Shown: positions 29,001-37,499, counted from the first letter of the stretch. The stretch is 64,000 nucleotides of DNA from Novosphingobium sp. PhB57 (GCF_004342985.1 NZ_SMBO01000004.1:434001-498000), one strand, 5' to 3'. Program-made: numbers and translations. Notes: generated by a model not told the origin, from the letters alone.

Positions 29001-29505
29001 CCTGATGTCGTACAAGGACGAGTACGAAGTGGCACGGATCTACACCGCGCCGGCATTCCTGGCGGGACTAGCTGCGCAGTTCGACGGCGACTACCGGCTG
29101 GAGGTCAACCTGGCCCCGCCCCTCCTTGCCTTCCGCAAGGATGCGAAAACAGGAAGACCGCGCAAGATCGCGATGGGGCGCTGGATCTTCCCCCTCTTCG
29201 CGCTGCTCGCCCGCATGAAAAGCCTGCGCGGCACCCGGCTCGACCCTTTCGGCATGACTGCGGAGCGCCGCATGGAGCGGGCGCTGATCGGCGAATATCG
29301 CGCGCTGATCTGCTCGCTGGCGGATCGCATGACCGAGGACGGACTCGCCACCGCGACCGAAATCGCCGCATCGGCAGCGCTCATCTGCGGGTTCGGGCCG
29401 GTGAAGATGGACGGTGTCGCCGCCTATCGCGAACAGCTCGGCCCCTTGCTGGAACGGTTCGATGCCATCGCCACCGGCGCGGCGCCGAGACAGGCGGCGG
29501 CCTGA
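26044..29505 (+). CDS. Fused indolepyruvate ferredoxin oxidoreductase family protein
   Basis: The 1153-residue protein joins the alpha (thiamine diphosphate) and beta/gamma parts of indolepyruvate:ferredoxin oxidoreductase, which converts aryl-pyruvates to aryl-acyl-CoA. Visible features are a CSGCPHN motif near residue 428, the ThDP signature GDGTYTHSG near 491 with NDAVAMTGG downstream, iron-sulfur cysteines CEGCGDC near 626 with NCVSI, SCVKGFCPSF after it, and the gamma domain beginning GIGGTGVLTVG near 716. GTG 26044 was chosen because AAGGA lies 6 nt upstream and the family begins this way. Fused forms of this length occur in aerobic proteobacteria. Its place after a Rieske oxygenase suggests a 2-oxoacid intermediate. 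Confidence 0.92.
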   Translation: MTKSVIALQDRFEQTSGQVFLTSMQAFVRLPLDMARRDRAAGRDTAGYVTGYRGSPITTLDAQLWSAKALLDAHRIHFEPGLNEELAATSLRGTQQVDWFGKPRFDGVFALWYAKGLGVDRACEALKLANFEGTHANGGVLVVAGDDHAAKSSASAHQSEHTLIAGFLPILAPSTTDEIIAYGLLGWEMSRFSGLYVSLKAVTDMLDLTSSVILPDLRIVRPDRPAGVDLNIRRSLPPLTQESLVVNERLPAAVQFARANGLNRVLIAPERRNLVILTAGKPYLDVCEALLALGLDAARCQALGIALVKLGMTWPMDEAFLRSACAGAREILVVEEKRPVIEEQLAAALFAMPGPRPLLLGKRDEHGRALLPLDNVLDAGMVRRVLVSRLAGLGVLDGAARDAAERLATLEAAAAEPARAVRPAYFCSGCPHNTSTHVPEGSLAMGATGCHGLAAFMPERRTMNVVGMGAEGLPWLGAQHFTETGHVFSNMGDGTYTHSGILAIRAALSASANVTFKILYNDAVAMTGGQPLEGNIQPEQIAAELIAEGVDPVVLVSDRPEHWHGKLPAQVRVLDRDRLDTVQRELRTVPGVSAILYEQTCANEKRRRRKRGDAPDPDMRLYINPAVCEGCGDCSRQSNCVSITPLETAFGRKRAIDQSGCNKDYSCVKGFCPSFVSVRGARVARRGADMGALKPLIASLPEPALAAVPDSYAMLVTGIGGTGVLTVGAVLGMAAHIEGKAAKVLDMTGMAQKGGGVMSHIRFAADPARIPSARLGTGQADLLLACDLVVASAPDVVRTLRPDSRVVANADVVPTGEFQTRKDMDFRAATFLPAVAARVGEGNVASVRALALAARLMGDTIFTNLLMVGFAAQRGLLPVSVSAIAEAVRLNGTAVEANLRALALGRIAAAFPEELESVARLDPVSPMPADLGTLTESRSRHLAAYQDEALAADYRAFLHDIAGRLAARGIADPQPFLMAAGEQLSRLMSYKDEYEVARIYTAPAFLAGLAAQFDGDYRLEVNLAPPLLAFRKDAKTGRPRKIAMGRWIFPLFALLARMKSLRGTRLDPFGMTAERRMERALIGEYRALICSLADRMTEDGLATATEIAASAALICGFGPVKMDGVAAYREQLGPLLERFDAIATGAAPRQAAA

Positions 29506-29509
29506 CCGC

Positions 29510-29845
29510 TCAATAGCCGTTAGGCGCCACTTCGACGCGCAGCCCGTCCAGCTCTTCCCGCAAGCGGATCTGGCAGGAGAGCCGGCTGTTCGGCTTCTGG
29601 AATTCCGAAACGAGGTCGAGCATTTCCGCCTCGATCGCATCGGCGCTGCCGACTTTCTCCATCCAGGCATCGTCGACATAGACATGACAGGTCGCGCAGG
29701 CGCAGGCGCCCCCGCAGTCGGCCAGAATGCCGCTCACGCCGTGCGTGCGGCCCACTTCCATCAGGGACTGGGACGGCTCCACGCCCTCGAACTTCCGCTC
29801 CGCGCCGCCTTCCTCCACGAATGTCACTGTCACGCCCATCGCCAT
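29510..29845 (-). CDS. [2Fe-2S] ferredoxin, putidaredoxin/adrenodoxin type
   Basis: The 111-residue protein has the vertebrate/putidaredoxin-type ligand pattern C44-x5-C50-x2-C53 with C91 38 residues later (RLSCQI). Such ferredoxins deliver electrons to bacterial class I P450s, and a P450 gene lies two genes upstream on the same strand. Its ATG shares the A of the preceding SDR stop (TGATG), and GAAGGGG is the ribosome site. It converges on the fused oxidoreductase with a 4-bp gap. No matching ferredoxin reductase gene is present in the window. Confidence 0.93.
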   Translation of the reverse strand: MAMGVTVTFVEEGGAERKFEGVEPSQSLMEVGRTHGVSGILADCGGACACATCHVYVDDAWMEKVGSADAIEAEMLDLVSEFQKPNSRLSCQIRLREELDGLRVEVAPNGY

Positions 29846-30705
29846 CACGCCCCTTCGCCCAGAGCCGCGGCACGCGCTGCCATCAGCTCCCTGAAATGAT
29901 TGACCGGATCGCCTGCGGATATGCCGCCATCCACGGCGAGCACGGTGCCGGTGATCTGGGCCGACCGGTCTCCGGCGAGGAACAGGACCGCCTGCGCCAC
30001 GTCTTCGGGCGTACCCTGGCGCTTCAGCGGCTTGTTCGCATCCCACACCGGCTTCATGGCCACCTGGATACGCGCGGCCGCCTCTGGCGATGCGCCCGGG
30101 GGCGCGAAGGCATTGAGATCGGTGGGAATATGACCGGGGGCCAGGCAGTTCACCCGGATGCCATATTGCGCCAGATCGATCGCCATGGACTTGCTGGCAT
30201 GGATCGCGGCCATTTTCGAGGTGCGATAGGCGAGCATGGCCAGACCCGGAATGAGCCCGGCGATGGACGTGTTGTTGATGATAGATCCGCCGCCGTTCCT
30301 GCCCATGTGCCGCGCGGCGCGCTGCGTCCCCAGGATCACCCCCAGCACGTTGACGCGCATCACCTGTTCGAAATCCGCAAGATCGTCGTCGAGGAAATCG
30401 GCGCTCGGCCTGCACGAGACGCCGGCATTGTTGAACATCACGTCCAGGGCGCCGAAGCGGTCGACGGCCGCCGCCACCAGCGCGTCGATGTCCTCAGTCC
30501 GGCCGACATCCGCCTTTCGGAAGATCGCGGCCTCCCCCAGGGCAAGGGCGGCGGCCTGCCCGGCCTCCTCGTCGATATCGCCGATCACCACCCGTGCACC
30601 CTCCGCCACGAACAGCGCGGCGGTTGCGCGGCCGATGCCCCGTGCCGCGCCGGTGATCACGGCGACTTTTCCTGCCAGCTCCTGACCCAAGTGCCGCTCC
30701 CTCAT
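29845..30705 (-). CDS. SDR family NAD(P)-dependent oxidoreductase
   Basis: The 286-residue protein is a classical short-chain dehydrogenase: cofactor loop TGAARGIG (18-25), NNAG (92-95), catalytic S147, Y160 and K164 (YRTSK), and C-terminal VDGG. It begins at ATG 30705, overlapping the P450 stop as ATGA, and ends overlapping the ferredoxin start, so P450, SDR and ferredoxin are tightly coupled. It probably oxidises the alcohol made by the P450 or Rieske enzyme. Substrate unknown. Confidence 0.93.
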   Translation of the reverse strand: MRERHLGQELAGKVAVITGAARGIGRATAALFVAEGARVVIGDIDEEAGQAAALALGEAAIFRKADVGRTEDIDALVAAAVDRFGALDVMFNNAGVSCRPSADFLDDDLADFEQVMRVNVLGVILGTQRAARHMGRNGGGSIINNTSIAGLIPGLAMLAYRTSKMAAIHASKSMAIDLAQYGIRVNCLAPGHIPTDLNAFAPPGASPEAAARIQVAMKPVWDANKPLKRQGTPEDVAQAVLFLAGDRSAQITGTVLAVDGGISAGDPVNHFRELMAARAAALGEGA

Positions 30706-32030
30706 GCCCGCTTGGAGAAGGCGATCGGCAGGCACTCGATCGAATGCGTGGCGACCGTGGGCAAGTACTTCAGGTCCCCCGCCGGAACGGTCAGCCTGAA
30801 ATCCTCCATGCGCCGGATCACCTCGCGCGCCGCCACCCGGATCTCCATGCGCGCCAGCGACAGCCCGATGCAGCGGTGCGGACCGCCTCCGAACGAAACG
30901 TGACGGCCCAGGTTGGAACGCTCCATGTCGAACGTGCGCGAACAGGGAAACACGTCCTGCTGGTCATTGGCCGAGGCATACATGAGCAGCAGATGCGCGC
31001 CTTCGGGCAGGCTCCTGCCGCCCAGTTCCACCGGCCGCGTGGTCATGCGCGAAAGGCCGCGCACGGGCGGCTCGATCCGCAGAAGCTCCTCGACGAAGCG
31101 CGAGAGCAACCGGTCATCGTCGGCCGATTCCTTCAGCAGTTCCGCGACCTCCGGCTGCGTGGCCAGGATGTAGAGCATGTTCGACATCGCCGTCGCCGTC
31201 GTTTCGTTGCCCGCGATCATCAGCGCGCGCACCAGCGAGACGGCTTCCCCGAAAGCAAGGGTGGGGTTGTCCTCCCCTTCCGCCCGGGCGTGGACGAGAT
31301 CGGAGATCATGTCCTCGCGCGGGTTCGCCTCACGGTCGCGCATATGGGCGATCAGGAAGTTCTGGAGGTCGCAGATGTCCCTGGCATTGGCGATCATCTG
31401 CTCGCGGTTCTGCATGCGGCCGATCTGCTGAGTCACGGCGATGGACCAGCGCTGGATCTTGTCCGCGTCGTAGACGTCGATGCCCAACTGCTCGCAGATG
31501 ACGCGGATGGTGACCGGCACCGCGAAGTCCTTCACACCGTCGCACTCTCCGCGATCGATGAAGCCCTCGATCGTCTCGCGCACGATGGTCTCGATCAGGG
31601 GTTCCAGCTGCCGGACGCGGTGGGCCGAAAAGGCATTGTCCATCAGCTTGCGGATGCGCGTGTGGTAAGGCGGGTCGGACATGATGGCGTCGGGAAAATA
31701 GCCCTGCCCGTCGCGTTCCAGGATCTGCTGGAACTCCTCGAAGAAGCCCGCCGCATATTGCGCCTTGTAGCCATGCTCGACCGAATAAGTGATCGGATCG
31801 CGCTGGACGGTCTGGATGTCCTCGTAGCGCGAGACCAGGTACATCCGCAGCTTCTCGTCGTAATGGACGGGATCGAGCGCCCGCATCGCATCGTAATAGG
31901 CAGTGGGCTGGGCCGAGATGGCCGGATCCGTCAGCGAGGCACTGCCGAGAAGCGCCGATCCCTGCGCCGCGGGGCTTTGTCCCGCCTCACGGGGCGCGGA
32001 GCCGGTGACCTGAGTTTCAGCAGCAGCCAT
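30702..32030 (-). CDS. Cytochrome P450
   Basis: The 442-residue soluble P450 shows all key motifs: I-helix AGNETT (273-278), the K-helix ExxR as E315-R318 in EELLRIEP, and the heme loop FGGGPHRCIG with the thiolate C387. There is no N-terminal membrane anchor, as expected for bacterial class I enzymes. ATG 32030 was chosen with GGAG upstream. The gene lies between two SDR genes and is followed by a putidaredoxin-type ferredoxin, a classic monooxygenase operon. The substrate may be a terpenoid, steroid or aromatic; sequence alone does not tell. Confidence 0.95.
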   Translation of the reverse strand: MAAAETQVTGSAPREAGQSPAAQGSALLGSASLTDPAISAQPTAYYDAMRALDPVHYDEKLRMYLVSRYEDIQTVQRDPITYSVEHGYKAQYAAGFFEEFQQILERDGQGYFPDAIMSDPPYHTRIRKLMDNAFSAHRVRQLEPLIETIVRETIEGFIDRGECDGVKDFAVPVTIRVICEQLGIDVYDADKIQRWSIAVTQQIGRMQNREQMIANARDICDLQNFLIAHMRDREANPREDMISDLVHARAEGEDNPTLAFGEAVSLVRALMIAGNETTATAMSNMLYILATQPEVAELLKESADDDRLLSRFVEELLRIEPPVRGLSRMTTRPVELGGRSLPEGAHLLLMYASANDQQDVFPCSRTFDMERSNLGRHVSFGGGPHRCIGLSLARMEIRVAAREVIRRMEDFRLTVPAGDLKYLPTVATHSIECLPIAFSKRA

Positions 32031-32046
32031 GTCGTATCTCCGCTTT

Positions 32047-32898
32047 TCAGAGGCTTGCAGCGGCACCGGCCGCCTGCGGAAGCACGCGGTCCGCGACGAG
32101 CGCCTCGGTTGCCAGGAACTTGGTGGTCGTCCAGCCGCCGTCCACGGCGATGGATTGCCCGTTGATGTAGCTGCCCTCCGGCGAGGCCAGGAAGAACACC
32201 GCATTCGCCACGTCCTGAACCGTGCCCTCGCGGTCGAACGGGGTCATTTCCTGGTTGAGGCGCCGGAATCCCTGCAGGTCCCAGTGGTCGCGGGTCATGT
32301 CGGTCTTGATGACGCCGGGCGCCACCAGGTTCGAGCGGATGCCCTGCGGTCCGTACTGGGCGGCCAGCGTCTGCGTCAGCCCCACCAGCGCCGCCTTGAC
32401 GGCACAGTAGATGCCTCCGTCCAAGCCGCCGATCAGGCCGAAGGTCGAGCCCACCGTGACGATCGAGGAGCCGTGCCCAAGGGCGGGCACGGCCTCTCGG
32501 CAGAAACGGAACGTGGCCTTGAGGCTGATGTCGATCACTTCGTCCATCGCTGCGTCATCGGTCTGGTGGACGGGCGCCCAGCGGCCGGAACCGGCGTTGT
32601 TGACCAGGCAGTCGAGCCGCCCGAACCTGTCGAGCGCGAAACGGACGGCACGAGCGGCACTCGCGGGCTCGGCCACGTCGAGCGAGAGGGTCTCCACTTG
32701 CGTCAGGTGCGACAGGCCGCGCGCCAGCGCATCCAGCTTTTCCTGCCGCCGCGCCACGGCGACGATCCGGTAGCCCGCCGCCGCGAAACGATGCGCAATC
32801 GCCTCGCCGATGCCGGCGCTGGCCCCGGTGATCAACACGACCGGCACAGATGCCGGATGTTGCCCCGAACCCTTGCCCAAGCCCGCTTGCTCCCTCAT
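32047..32898 (-). CDS. SDR family NAD(P)-dependent oxidoreductase
   Basis: The 283-residue protein has TGASAGIG (24-31), NNAG (100-103), catalytic S151, Y164 and K168 (YCAVK) and VDGGW near the end. It is the first gene of the reverse-strand operon SDR - P450 - SDR - ferredoxin; the P450 start is 16 bp after its stop. ATG 32898 was selected over an upstream extension because the extension reads as out-of-family sequence. It is divergent from a TonB-dependent receptor gene, suggesting shared regulation of uptake and breakdown. Confidence 0.92.
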   Translation of the reverse strand: MREQAGLGKGSGQHPASVPVVLITGASAGIGEAIAHRFAAAGYRIVAVARRQEKLDALARGLSHLTQVETLSLDVAEPASAARAVRFALDRFGRLDCLVNNAGSGRWAPVHQTDDAAMDEVIDISLKATFRFCREAVPALGHGSSIVTVGSTFGLIGGLDGGIYCAVKAALVGLTQTLAAQYGPQGIRSNLVAPGVIKTDMTRDHWDLQGFRRLNQEMTPFDREGTVQDVANAVFFLASPEGSYINGQSIAVDGGWTTTKFLATEALVADRVLPQAAGAAASL

Positions 32899-33203
32899 CC
32901 GCCATCCTGCTCCGTGCTTCCGGTTTCCGGACGCAGCGCCTGCCTGCAAGGGCTTGGGCCACGTCCCCGGTGCCGCCACTTAGCCCGAGGGAAGAAGACA
33001 TCGCCAAGGCAAAACGTGCCTTCGCAGAGCGCTGACAGCCCAGAGCAATTGCCATGGCAGTTTCCGGCAAGGCCCATCGATCGCGCGGCGGTATCTCGCC
33101 CACAGGCGCTTGCCGTTGCTGATGCAGGCATAGCGGATCACTCTGGGGCAACTTAGAGTCGAACCGAACTGGGGAAGGTTCCGGCAAGGACAACTTGCGG
33201 AAA
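32899..33203. other. 305-bp divergent intergenic region, no gene seen
   Basis: This gap separates the SDR-P450 operon from the forward TonB-dependent receptor gene and must contain promoters for both. AAGGA near 33186-33190 and GGGGAGGA at 33213-33220 are possible ribosome sites for the receptor. No clear regulator site, RNA or small gene was recognised. Confidence 0.5.
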
Positions 33204-35657
33204 ATGCCAAGCGGGGAGGACCATCTGAAAACCTATCGCAGCCGCTCGCACGTTTCCGGCACAGGCACGGCCGGTCTCGCTTCGCCGATGGCCATGGCCG
33301 TGGCTATGGCAATCACCGCGCTGACGCCTGCGCCGGCCTTCGCGCATGAGGAACAGCCGACTGCCACCGTCCCGATCGGTCCCGACGAAAGCGGCGTCAT
33401 CGTCGTCACGGCGCGACGGCGCGAAGAAAGCCTGGCCGACGTGCCGATCTCGATCACGGCAATCGGATCCGAGGATCTCGTCTCGCGCGCGGTGGTGACC
33501 GACGCCGACCTCCAGCGGACGGTACCCGGCCTGACGATCCGCCAGACGCAGGGCAACAATTCGCTGACCTACTCCCTGCGCGGGCAGAGCGCGGACATCT
33601 TCAGCGGCTCGCCCTCGGCAGTCGTCACTTACCTGAACGAAGTGCCCATGCCGGTGAGCGGCGCCTCCACCTTCTTCGACCTGCAATCGGTGCAAGTGCT
33701 GAAAGGGCCGCAAGGCACGCTGTTCGGCCGCAACGCAACGGGCGGCGCCGTGCTGTTCACGTCGGCCCGGCCGACCGACAGGTTCGAAGGCTATCTGCGC
33801 GGCCGCTACGGCAATTACGACCGCCGCGAAGTCGAAGGCGCGATCAACATTCCGCTGGTGGCGGACAAGGTGCTGCTGCGCGCCGCTTTCAACCTGACAT
33901 ATGCAGACGGATATATCCGCGATCTCTACACAGGGGAGGACCTCGGCAGGGTCAATCGCGAAAGCGGCCGCATCTCCCTGACGCTCAAGCCCACGCCCGA
34001 CCTCGTCAATACGACGGTGGTGCAATACGCGCGCAGCGGAGGGAACAATACCGGCGCCTCCTATACCTACAGCGTCTACGGCTGCGGAGAGACGAACAAC
34101 GGCTTCGCCCTGTCGTGCAGCGCGGGCCTGCTGTTCGGCCCCTCGCTGGACGGCGTGCTGGGTCCGGGCGCCTGGGCACGGTACCTTGCCGCGCATCCGA
34201 ACGCCTATGCTCCGGGCCTGATCGCCTATGTCGAGGAGCAAAGACGTCTCGGCCTCTACAAGACCAACCACCCTGCCGGAGCCGATCATTTCGGCGAGAA
34301 CTGGAACGTCTCGAACACGACGGAGATCGAGCTGGGCGGGGACTTGCGGCTGCGCAACATCTTCGGCCTGGTGGATTCCTACACGGATTCGCAGCAACCC
34401 CAGCTCGGCGCGCCCTTCGCCACCATCCTGACCGCCAATGCTCCCGCAGGCGAGTTCGGAAACGTGGAGGACCTGCGCTCCTATTCGGAAGAACTGCAGC
34501 TACAGGGCAAGGCTGCCGACGGCGCGCTGGAATTCATCGTCGGGCTCTATCTCCAGCGGCAGAACACCCGGTCGCTCTACCCGCAGACCTATTTCGATCT
34601 CTCGCCCAATCCCGGTTTCCCGACTTATGCGGTCAACCATTTCCGCATCAAGAACCACACCGACGCGCTCTACGCGCAGGGCACTTACGATCTCGGGCGC
34701 ATCGGTGCGCCGGGCTTCCGGCTGACGGCCGGGCTGCGCTACACGCGCGAGCGGGTCTACGGGGTGCAGCTTGCCGGATCGGACAATTTCGGCCCGCCCC
34801 AGCAGAAGCGCACCTACCAGGATCCGAGCTGGGAAGTCGGCCTGGAATACAAGCCCGATACCGATTGGCTGCTCTACCTCAAGACGCGCGGCAGTTTCCG
34901 CAGCGGCGGGTACAACGGCACGCTCGATCCGGTAGGCATCGTCACGCTGGGCGGCAGCAACTTCTTCGATTCCGAAACGACGCAGGACATAGAGGCCGGC
35001 GTCAAGTACGGCGGCCGCGCCTTCGGCCGGCCCGCCTCGCTGAGTCTGGCGCTGTTCAACCAGTGGATCCAGCACGTCCAGCGCGTGGAGTTCCCGGATC
35101 CCGACGGCCCTGCAGGTCCCCTTGCCTCCATCGCCTTCACCACCAATGTGCCGGCCGAGCGGGTGCGCGGCATCGAGGCCGAGGGTACGGTGATGCCCAT
35201 GGAATGGCTGCGCCTCGGCGGCCAGCTGGCCCTGACCGATGCGGACTTCACCCGCAACCAGGTAGAGCTGTTCGGCAGCACCTACTTCTACGGCCCGGTT
35301 GGCGACACGCCCAAGGCCTCTGGCACCGGCTGGGCGGAAGTGATCCTGCCGGTGGCGCAGGATGCCGGCGAGATCAGCCTGCGCGGCGAAGTCTATACGC
35401 AGACCGGCCAGTATTTCTCGAATACCGCGGCCAGCGTCTCGCCGCGCACGAAGCTGCCCGGCTATGCCCTGGTGAACAGCCGCCTCAGTTGGAAGAAGAT
35501 CATGGGTTCGGACTTTTCCGCGGCGCTCTATGGCGAGAACCTGTTCGGAGAGGACTATTTCGTGGGCGGCATGCAGCTTGCCGTCGCGCTGGGCCACAAC
35601 GGCGCCGTCGTGGGCAAGCCGCGTACTTACGCGCTGGAGCTGTCCTACGCATTCTGA
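33204..35657 (+). CDS. TonB-dependent receptor
   Basis: The product of about 817 residues is an outer-membrane TonB-dependent receptor. After a signal region ending near APAFA it has a TonB box/plug start (GVIVVTARRREESLADVPISI), plug motifs such as VLKGPQGTLFGRNATGGAV, and a long barrel ending in the aromatic residues LSYAF. Sphingomonads carry many such receptors for organic substrates. The start is uncertain: ATG 33204 is used, but a TTG at 33195 follows AAGGA, and GGGGAGGA precedes a CTG at 33225. It is divergent from the P450 operon and upstream of an AraC regulator, so it is the probable importer of the island substrate. Confidence 0.92.
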   Translation: MPSGEDHLKTYRSRSHVSGTGTAGLASPMAMAVAMAITALTPAPAFAHEEQPTATVPIGPDESGVIVVTARRREESLADVPISITAIGSEDLVSRAVVTDADLQRTVPGLTIRQTQGNNSLTYSLRGQSADIFSGSPSAVVTYLNEVPMPVSGASTFFDLQSVQVLKGPQGTLFGRNATGGAVLFTSARPTDRFEGYLRGRYGNYDRREVEGAINIPLVADKVLLRAAFNLTYADGYIRDLYTGEDLGRVNRESGRISLTLKPTPDLVNTTVVQYARSGGNNTGASYTYSVYGCGETNNGFALSCSAGLLFGPSLDGVLGPGAWARYLAAHPNAYAPGLIAYVEEQRRLGLYKTNHPAGADHFGENWNVSNTTEIELGGDLRLRNIFGLVDSYTDSQQPQLGAPFATILTANAPAGEFGNVEDLRSYSEELQLQGKAADGALEFIVGLYLQRQNTRSLYPQTYFDLSPNPGFPTYAVNHFRIKNHTDALYAQGTYDLGRIGAPGFRLTAGLRYTRERVYGVQLAGSDNFGPPQQKRTYQDPSWEVGLEYKPDTDWLLYLKTRGSFRSGGYNGTLDPVGIVTLGGSNFFDSETTQDIEAGVKYGGRAFGRPASLSLALFNQWIQHVQRVEFPDPDGPAGPLASIAFTTNVPAERVRGIEAEGTVMPMEWLRLGGQLALTDADFTRNQVELFGSTYFYGPVGDTPKASGTGWAEVILPVAQDAGEISLRGEVYTQTGQYFSNTAASVSPRTKLPGYALVNSRLSWKKIMGSDFSAALYGENLFGEDYFVGGMQLAVALGHNGAVVGKPRTYALELSYAF

Positions 35658-35762
35658 CCGGGCCCACGACCGGGCCTCACGACCAGCCTACTGTCGCTGG
35701 GCCCACGAATGAGCTATGGTAGATCACAATGCCGCAAGAGCATTTCGGAGAAGGATAAGCAG

Positions 35763-36734
35763 ATGCCCGTTCTCGCGTTCGACATGACCACGGCGAACCA
35801 CGAATCCCGGCGGTTCGAATTTCGAGGCACGAACAAGGCGGACTACTACGACGGCGATCTGGTGCCACTGTCGTCGCACAATATCGACGTGCGGATCGAG
35901 AAGAGCCTCGCGGGCGAATACACGATCTGCAAGGAAGTCTCGCGTTCGGGCCTCGCGTTCCGGCGCTCCTGGGGCCACATCCGCAACGACAAGACCAACC
36001 TGGTGATCTTCTGGTTCCTGCGCCGGGGCCAGATGACCATTTCCCATGCCGGCGGACGGCATGTCGTGAACGCCGGCGAATGTGCGATCACGCGCTCCAC
36101 GCGGCCCTTCTACATGGAGCTTGTCCCGCCCGAGAACAGCGAGCTGGAGGTGATGCACGTCGTCGTCCCCTCCCACAAGATCTACGCGGTCCTCAGCGAG
36201 AACATCGAGGCGGGCCGGGCCTTCCCGGCCTCCAGCGGCGAACTGGCCCTGACCGACCGCATACTCGAACTGGTGTTCGAACAGGACGACCAGATCGACC
36301 AGGACATGGCGGAGCAACTGGTGCAGGCACTGCTCACCGGCATCAGCAAGACGATCACGCGGCTTTCAGGGAACCCGCCCGCGCGCGAAACCATCTGCGA
36401 CAAGCGGATCGGCGACATCACCCGCTACATCAACCAGAACTTCGCCAACCCCGATCTCAATGCCCGGATGGTGGCGGACAGCTGCGGCATTTCGCTCCGG
36501 TACTTGTGCCATGTGCTGAAGAAGAGCGCGCTTTCGTTCTCCAACCTGATCTGGGACAAGCGCATGACCACCGCGCACGACTGGCTGGGCGACGAAAAAA
36601 TGCAGCACTATGCCATCAGCGAGATCGCCTATCTGGCCGGGTTCAAGAGTAGCGCGCATTTCAGCCGCATGTTCAAGTCACGCTACGGCCTCGCTCCGCG
36701 CGAATATCGTGGGCATCCGTCCATCCCCGCGTAA
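35763..36734 (+). CDS. AraC family transcriptional regulator
   Basis: The 323-residue protein has an N-terminal AraC-like ligand-binding domain (about 20-200) and a C-terminal double helix-turn-helix (about 225-320), with ARMVADSCGISLRYL and the signature ISEIAYLAGFKSSAHFSRMF followed by YGLAPREYR. Such regulators usually activate catabolic operons on binding an aromatic or related inducer. The ATG at 35763 has GGAGAAGGA upstream and removes a spurious N-terminal extension. It lies between the receptor and the Rieske ferredoxin/hydantoinase units. Confidence 0.94.
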   Translation: MPVLAFDMTTANHESRRFEFRGTNKADYYDGDLVPLSSHNIDVRIEKSLAGEYTICKEVSRSGLAFRRSWGHIRNDKTNLVIFWFLRRGQMTISHAGGRHVVNAGECAITRSTRPFYMELVPPENSELEVMHVVVPSHKIYAVLSENIEAGRAFPASSGELALTDRILELVFEQDDQIDQDMAEQLVQALLTGISKTITRLSGNPPARETICDKRIGDITRYINQNFANPDLNARMVADSCGISLRYLCHVLKKSALSFSNLIWDKRMTTAHDWLGDEKMQHYAISEIAYLAGFKSSAHFSRMFKSRYGLAPREYRGHPSIPA

Positions 36735-36771
36735 CGGCAACGGACCTGTCGAGCCTCTTCCGGATGGCAGC

Positions 36772-37089
36772 CTAAGGCATTTCCACCTCGATCCATCCTT
36801 CGACAAGGCGAACCGCATAAGTAACGATGGGGCGTTTTGCCGGCGGGTTTCTGGGCTTTCCGCTTGCCAGATCGAAGCGCGCGCCGTGGATGGGACAGGC
36901 GATCCAGCCATTGCCCATCCGGCCGCACTCCAGCCGCTCCTCGGCGTGAGAGCAGATGTTGGACACCGCGAAGAACCGTCCGCCGACATGGCAGATCAGG
37001 ATGGACCTGCCTGCCAGGTCGACGGCTTTCTTCTCGCCCGGCGGCAGGTCGTTTTCGTGCAGGGCGCGCAGGAATGTGGGCTCGGTCAT
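36772..37089 (-). CDS. Rieske [2Fe-2S] ferredoxin
   Basis: The 105-residue protein is a stand-alone Rieske ferredoxin: C46-x-H48 in NICSHAEE and C65-x2-H68 in CPIHGARFD. Such proteins carry electrons to Rieske oxygenases, so it is a candidate donor for the oxygenase at 24567-25979, about 11 kb away. The start at ATG 37089 gives the family length; its ribosome site is weak. It is isolated on the reverse strand between the AraC regulator and the forward hydantoinase unit. Confidence 0.92.
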   Translation of the reverse strand: MTEPTFLRALHENDLPPGEKKAVDLAGRSILICHVGGRFFAVSNICSHAEERLECGRMGNGWIACPIHGARFDLASGKPRNPPAKRPIVTYAVRLVEGWIEVEMP

Positions 37090-37286
37090 AGGATCGCAGG
37101 TTCGCTCGCCATGGCTGGGTCGCCTCAGCGCTAGCACGGGCCGGGCCTTGCCCGCTGTGCTGACGTTGCACTCTGTCTTGCCGGACGTTGCAGCCGCTGC
37201 GGCACTGCTTGCGGGGCCGGAAATGGGGCCGTAGCGACCGGATGCAGAGGCTGCGCGATCGCGCGATGCTCAGGAGGGGGGACAGG

Positions 37287-37499
37287 ATGCGGCGAAGCCC
37301 AAGATCCGCAGGATCCGGTCGCGAGAAGCGCGGCGCCGCCAGGCCGAAGCAGCCCCCCGTGGTAGCCGGCGAAGTCGATCTCGGCCTCGCGCTTTCCATC
37401 TACGGCAAGCGGGAGGACGGCTCGCTGGTGGAGATCGGCGATCCCGCCTCGCCGCTGGCCCATCAATCCGCCGCCGGCACCTGGCCGACCGAACAGTGA
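37287..37499 (+). CDS. Small 70-residue protein of unknown function, first gene of the hydantoinase unit
   Basis: An AGGAGG ribosome site at 37272-37277 lies 9 nt before an ATG at 37287; the frame runs to a TGA 29 nt before the hydantoinase B start. The N-terminal third is basic (RRSPRSAGSGREKRGAARP), followed by an acidic/hydrophobic part with VDLGLALSIYGKRED and SLVEIGDPASPL. No family is recognised. ATP-dependent carboxylases built from hydantoinase A/B-like subunits carry extra small subunits, so an accessory subunit is conceivable. This is inference from position only. The strong ribosome site is the main support for its being real. Confidence 0.6.
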   Translation: MRRSPRSAGSGREKRGAARPKQPPVVAGEVDLGLALSIYGKREDGSLVEIGDPASPLAHQSAAGTWPTEQ

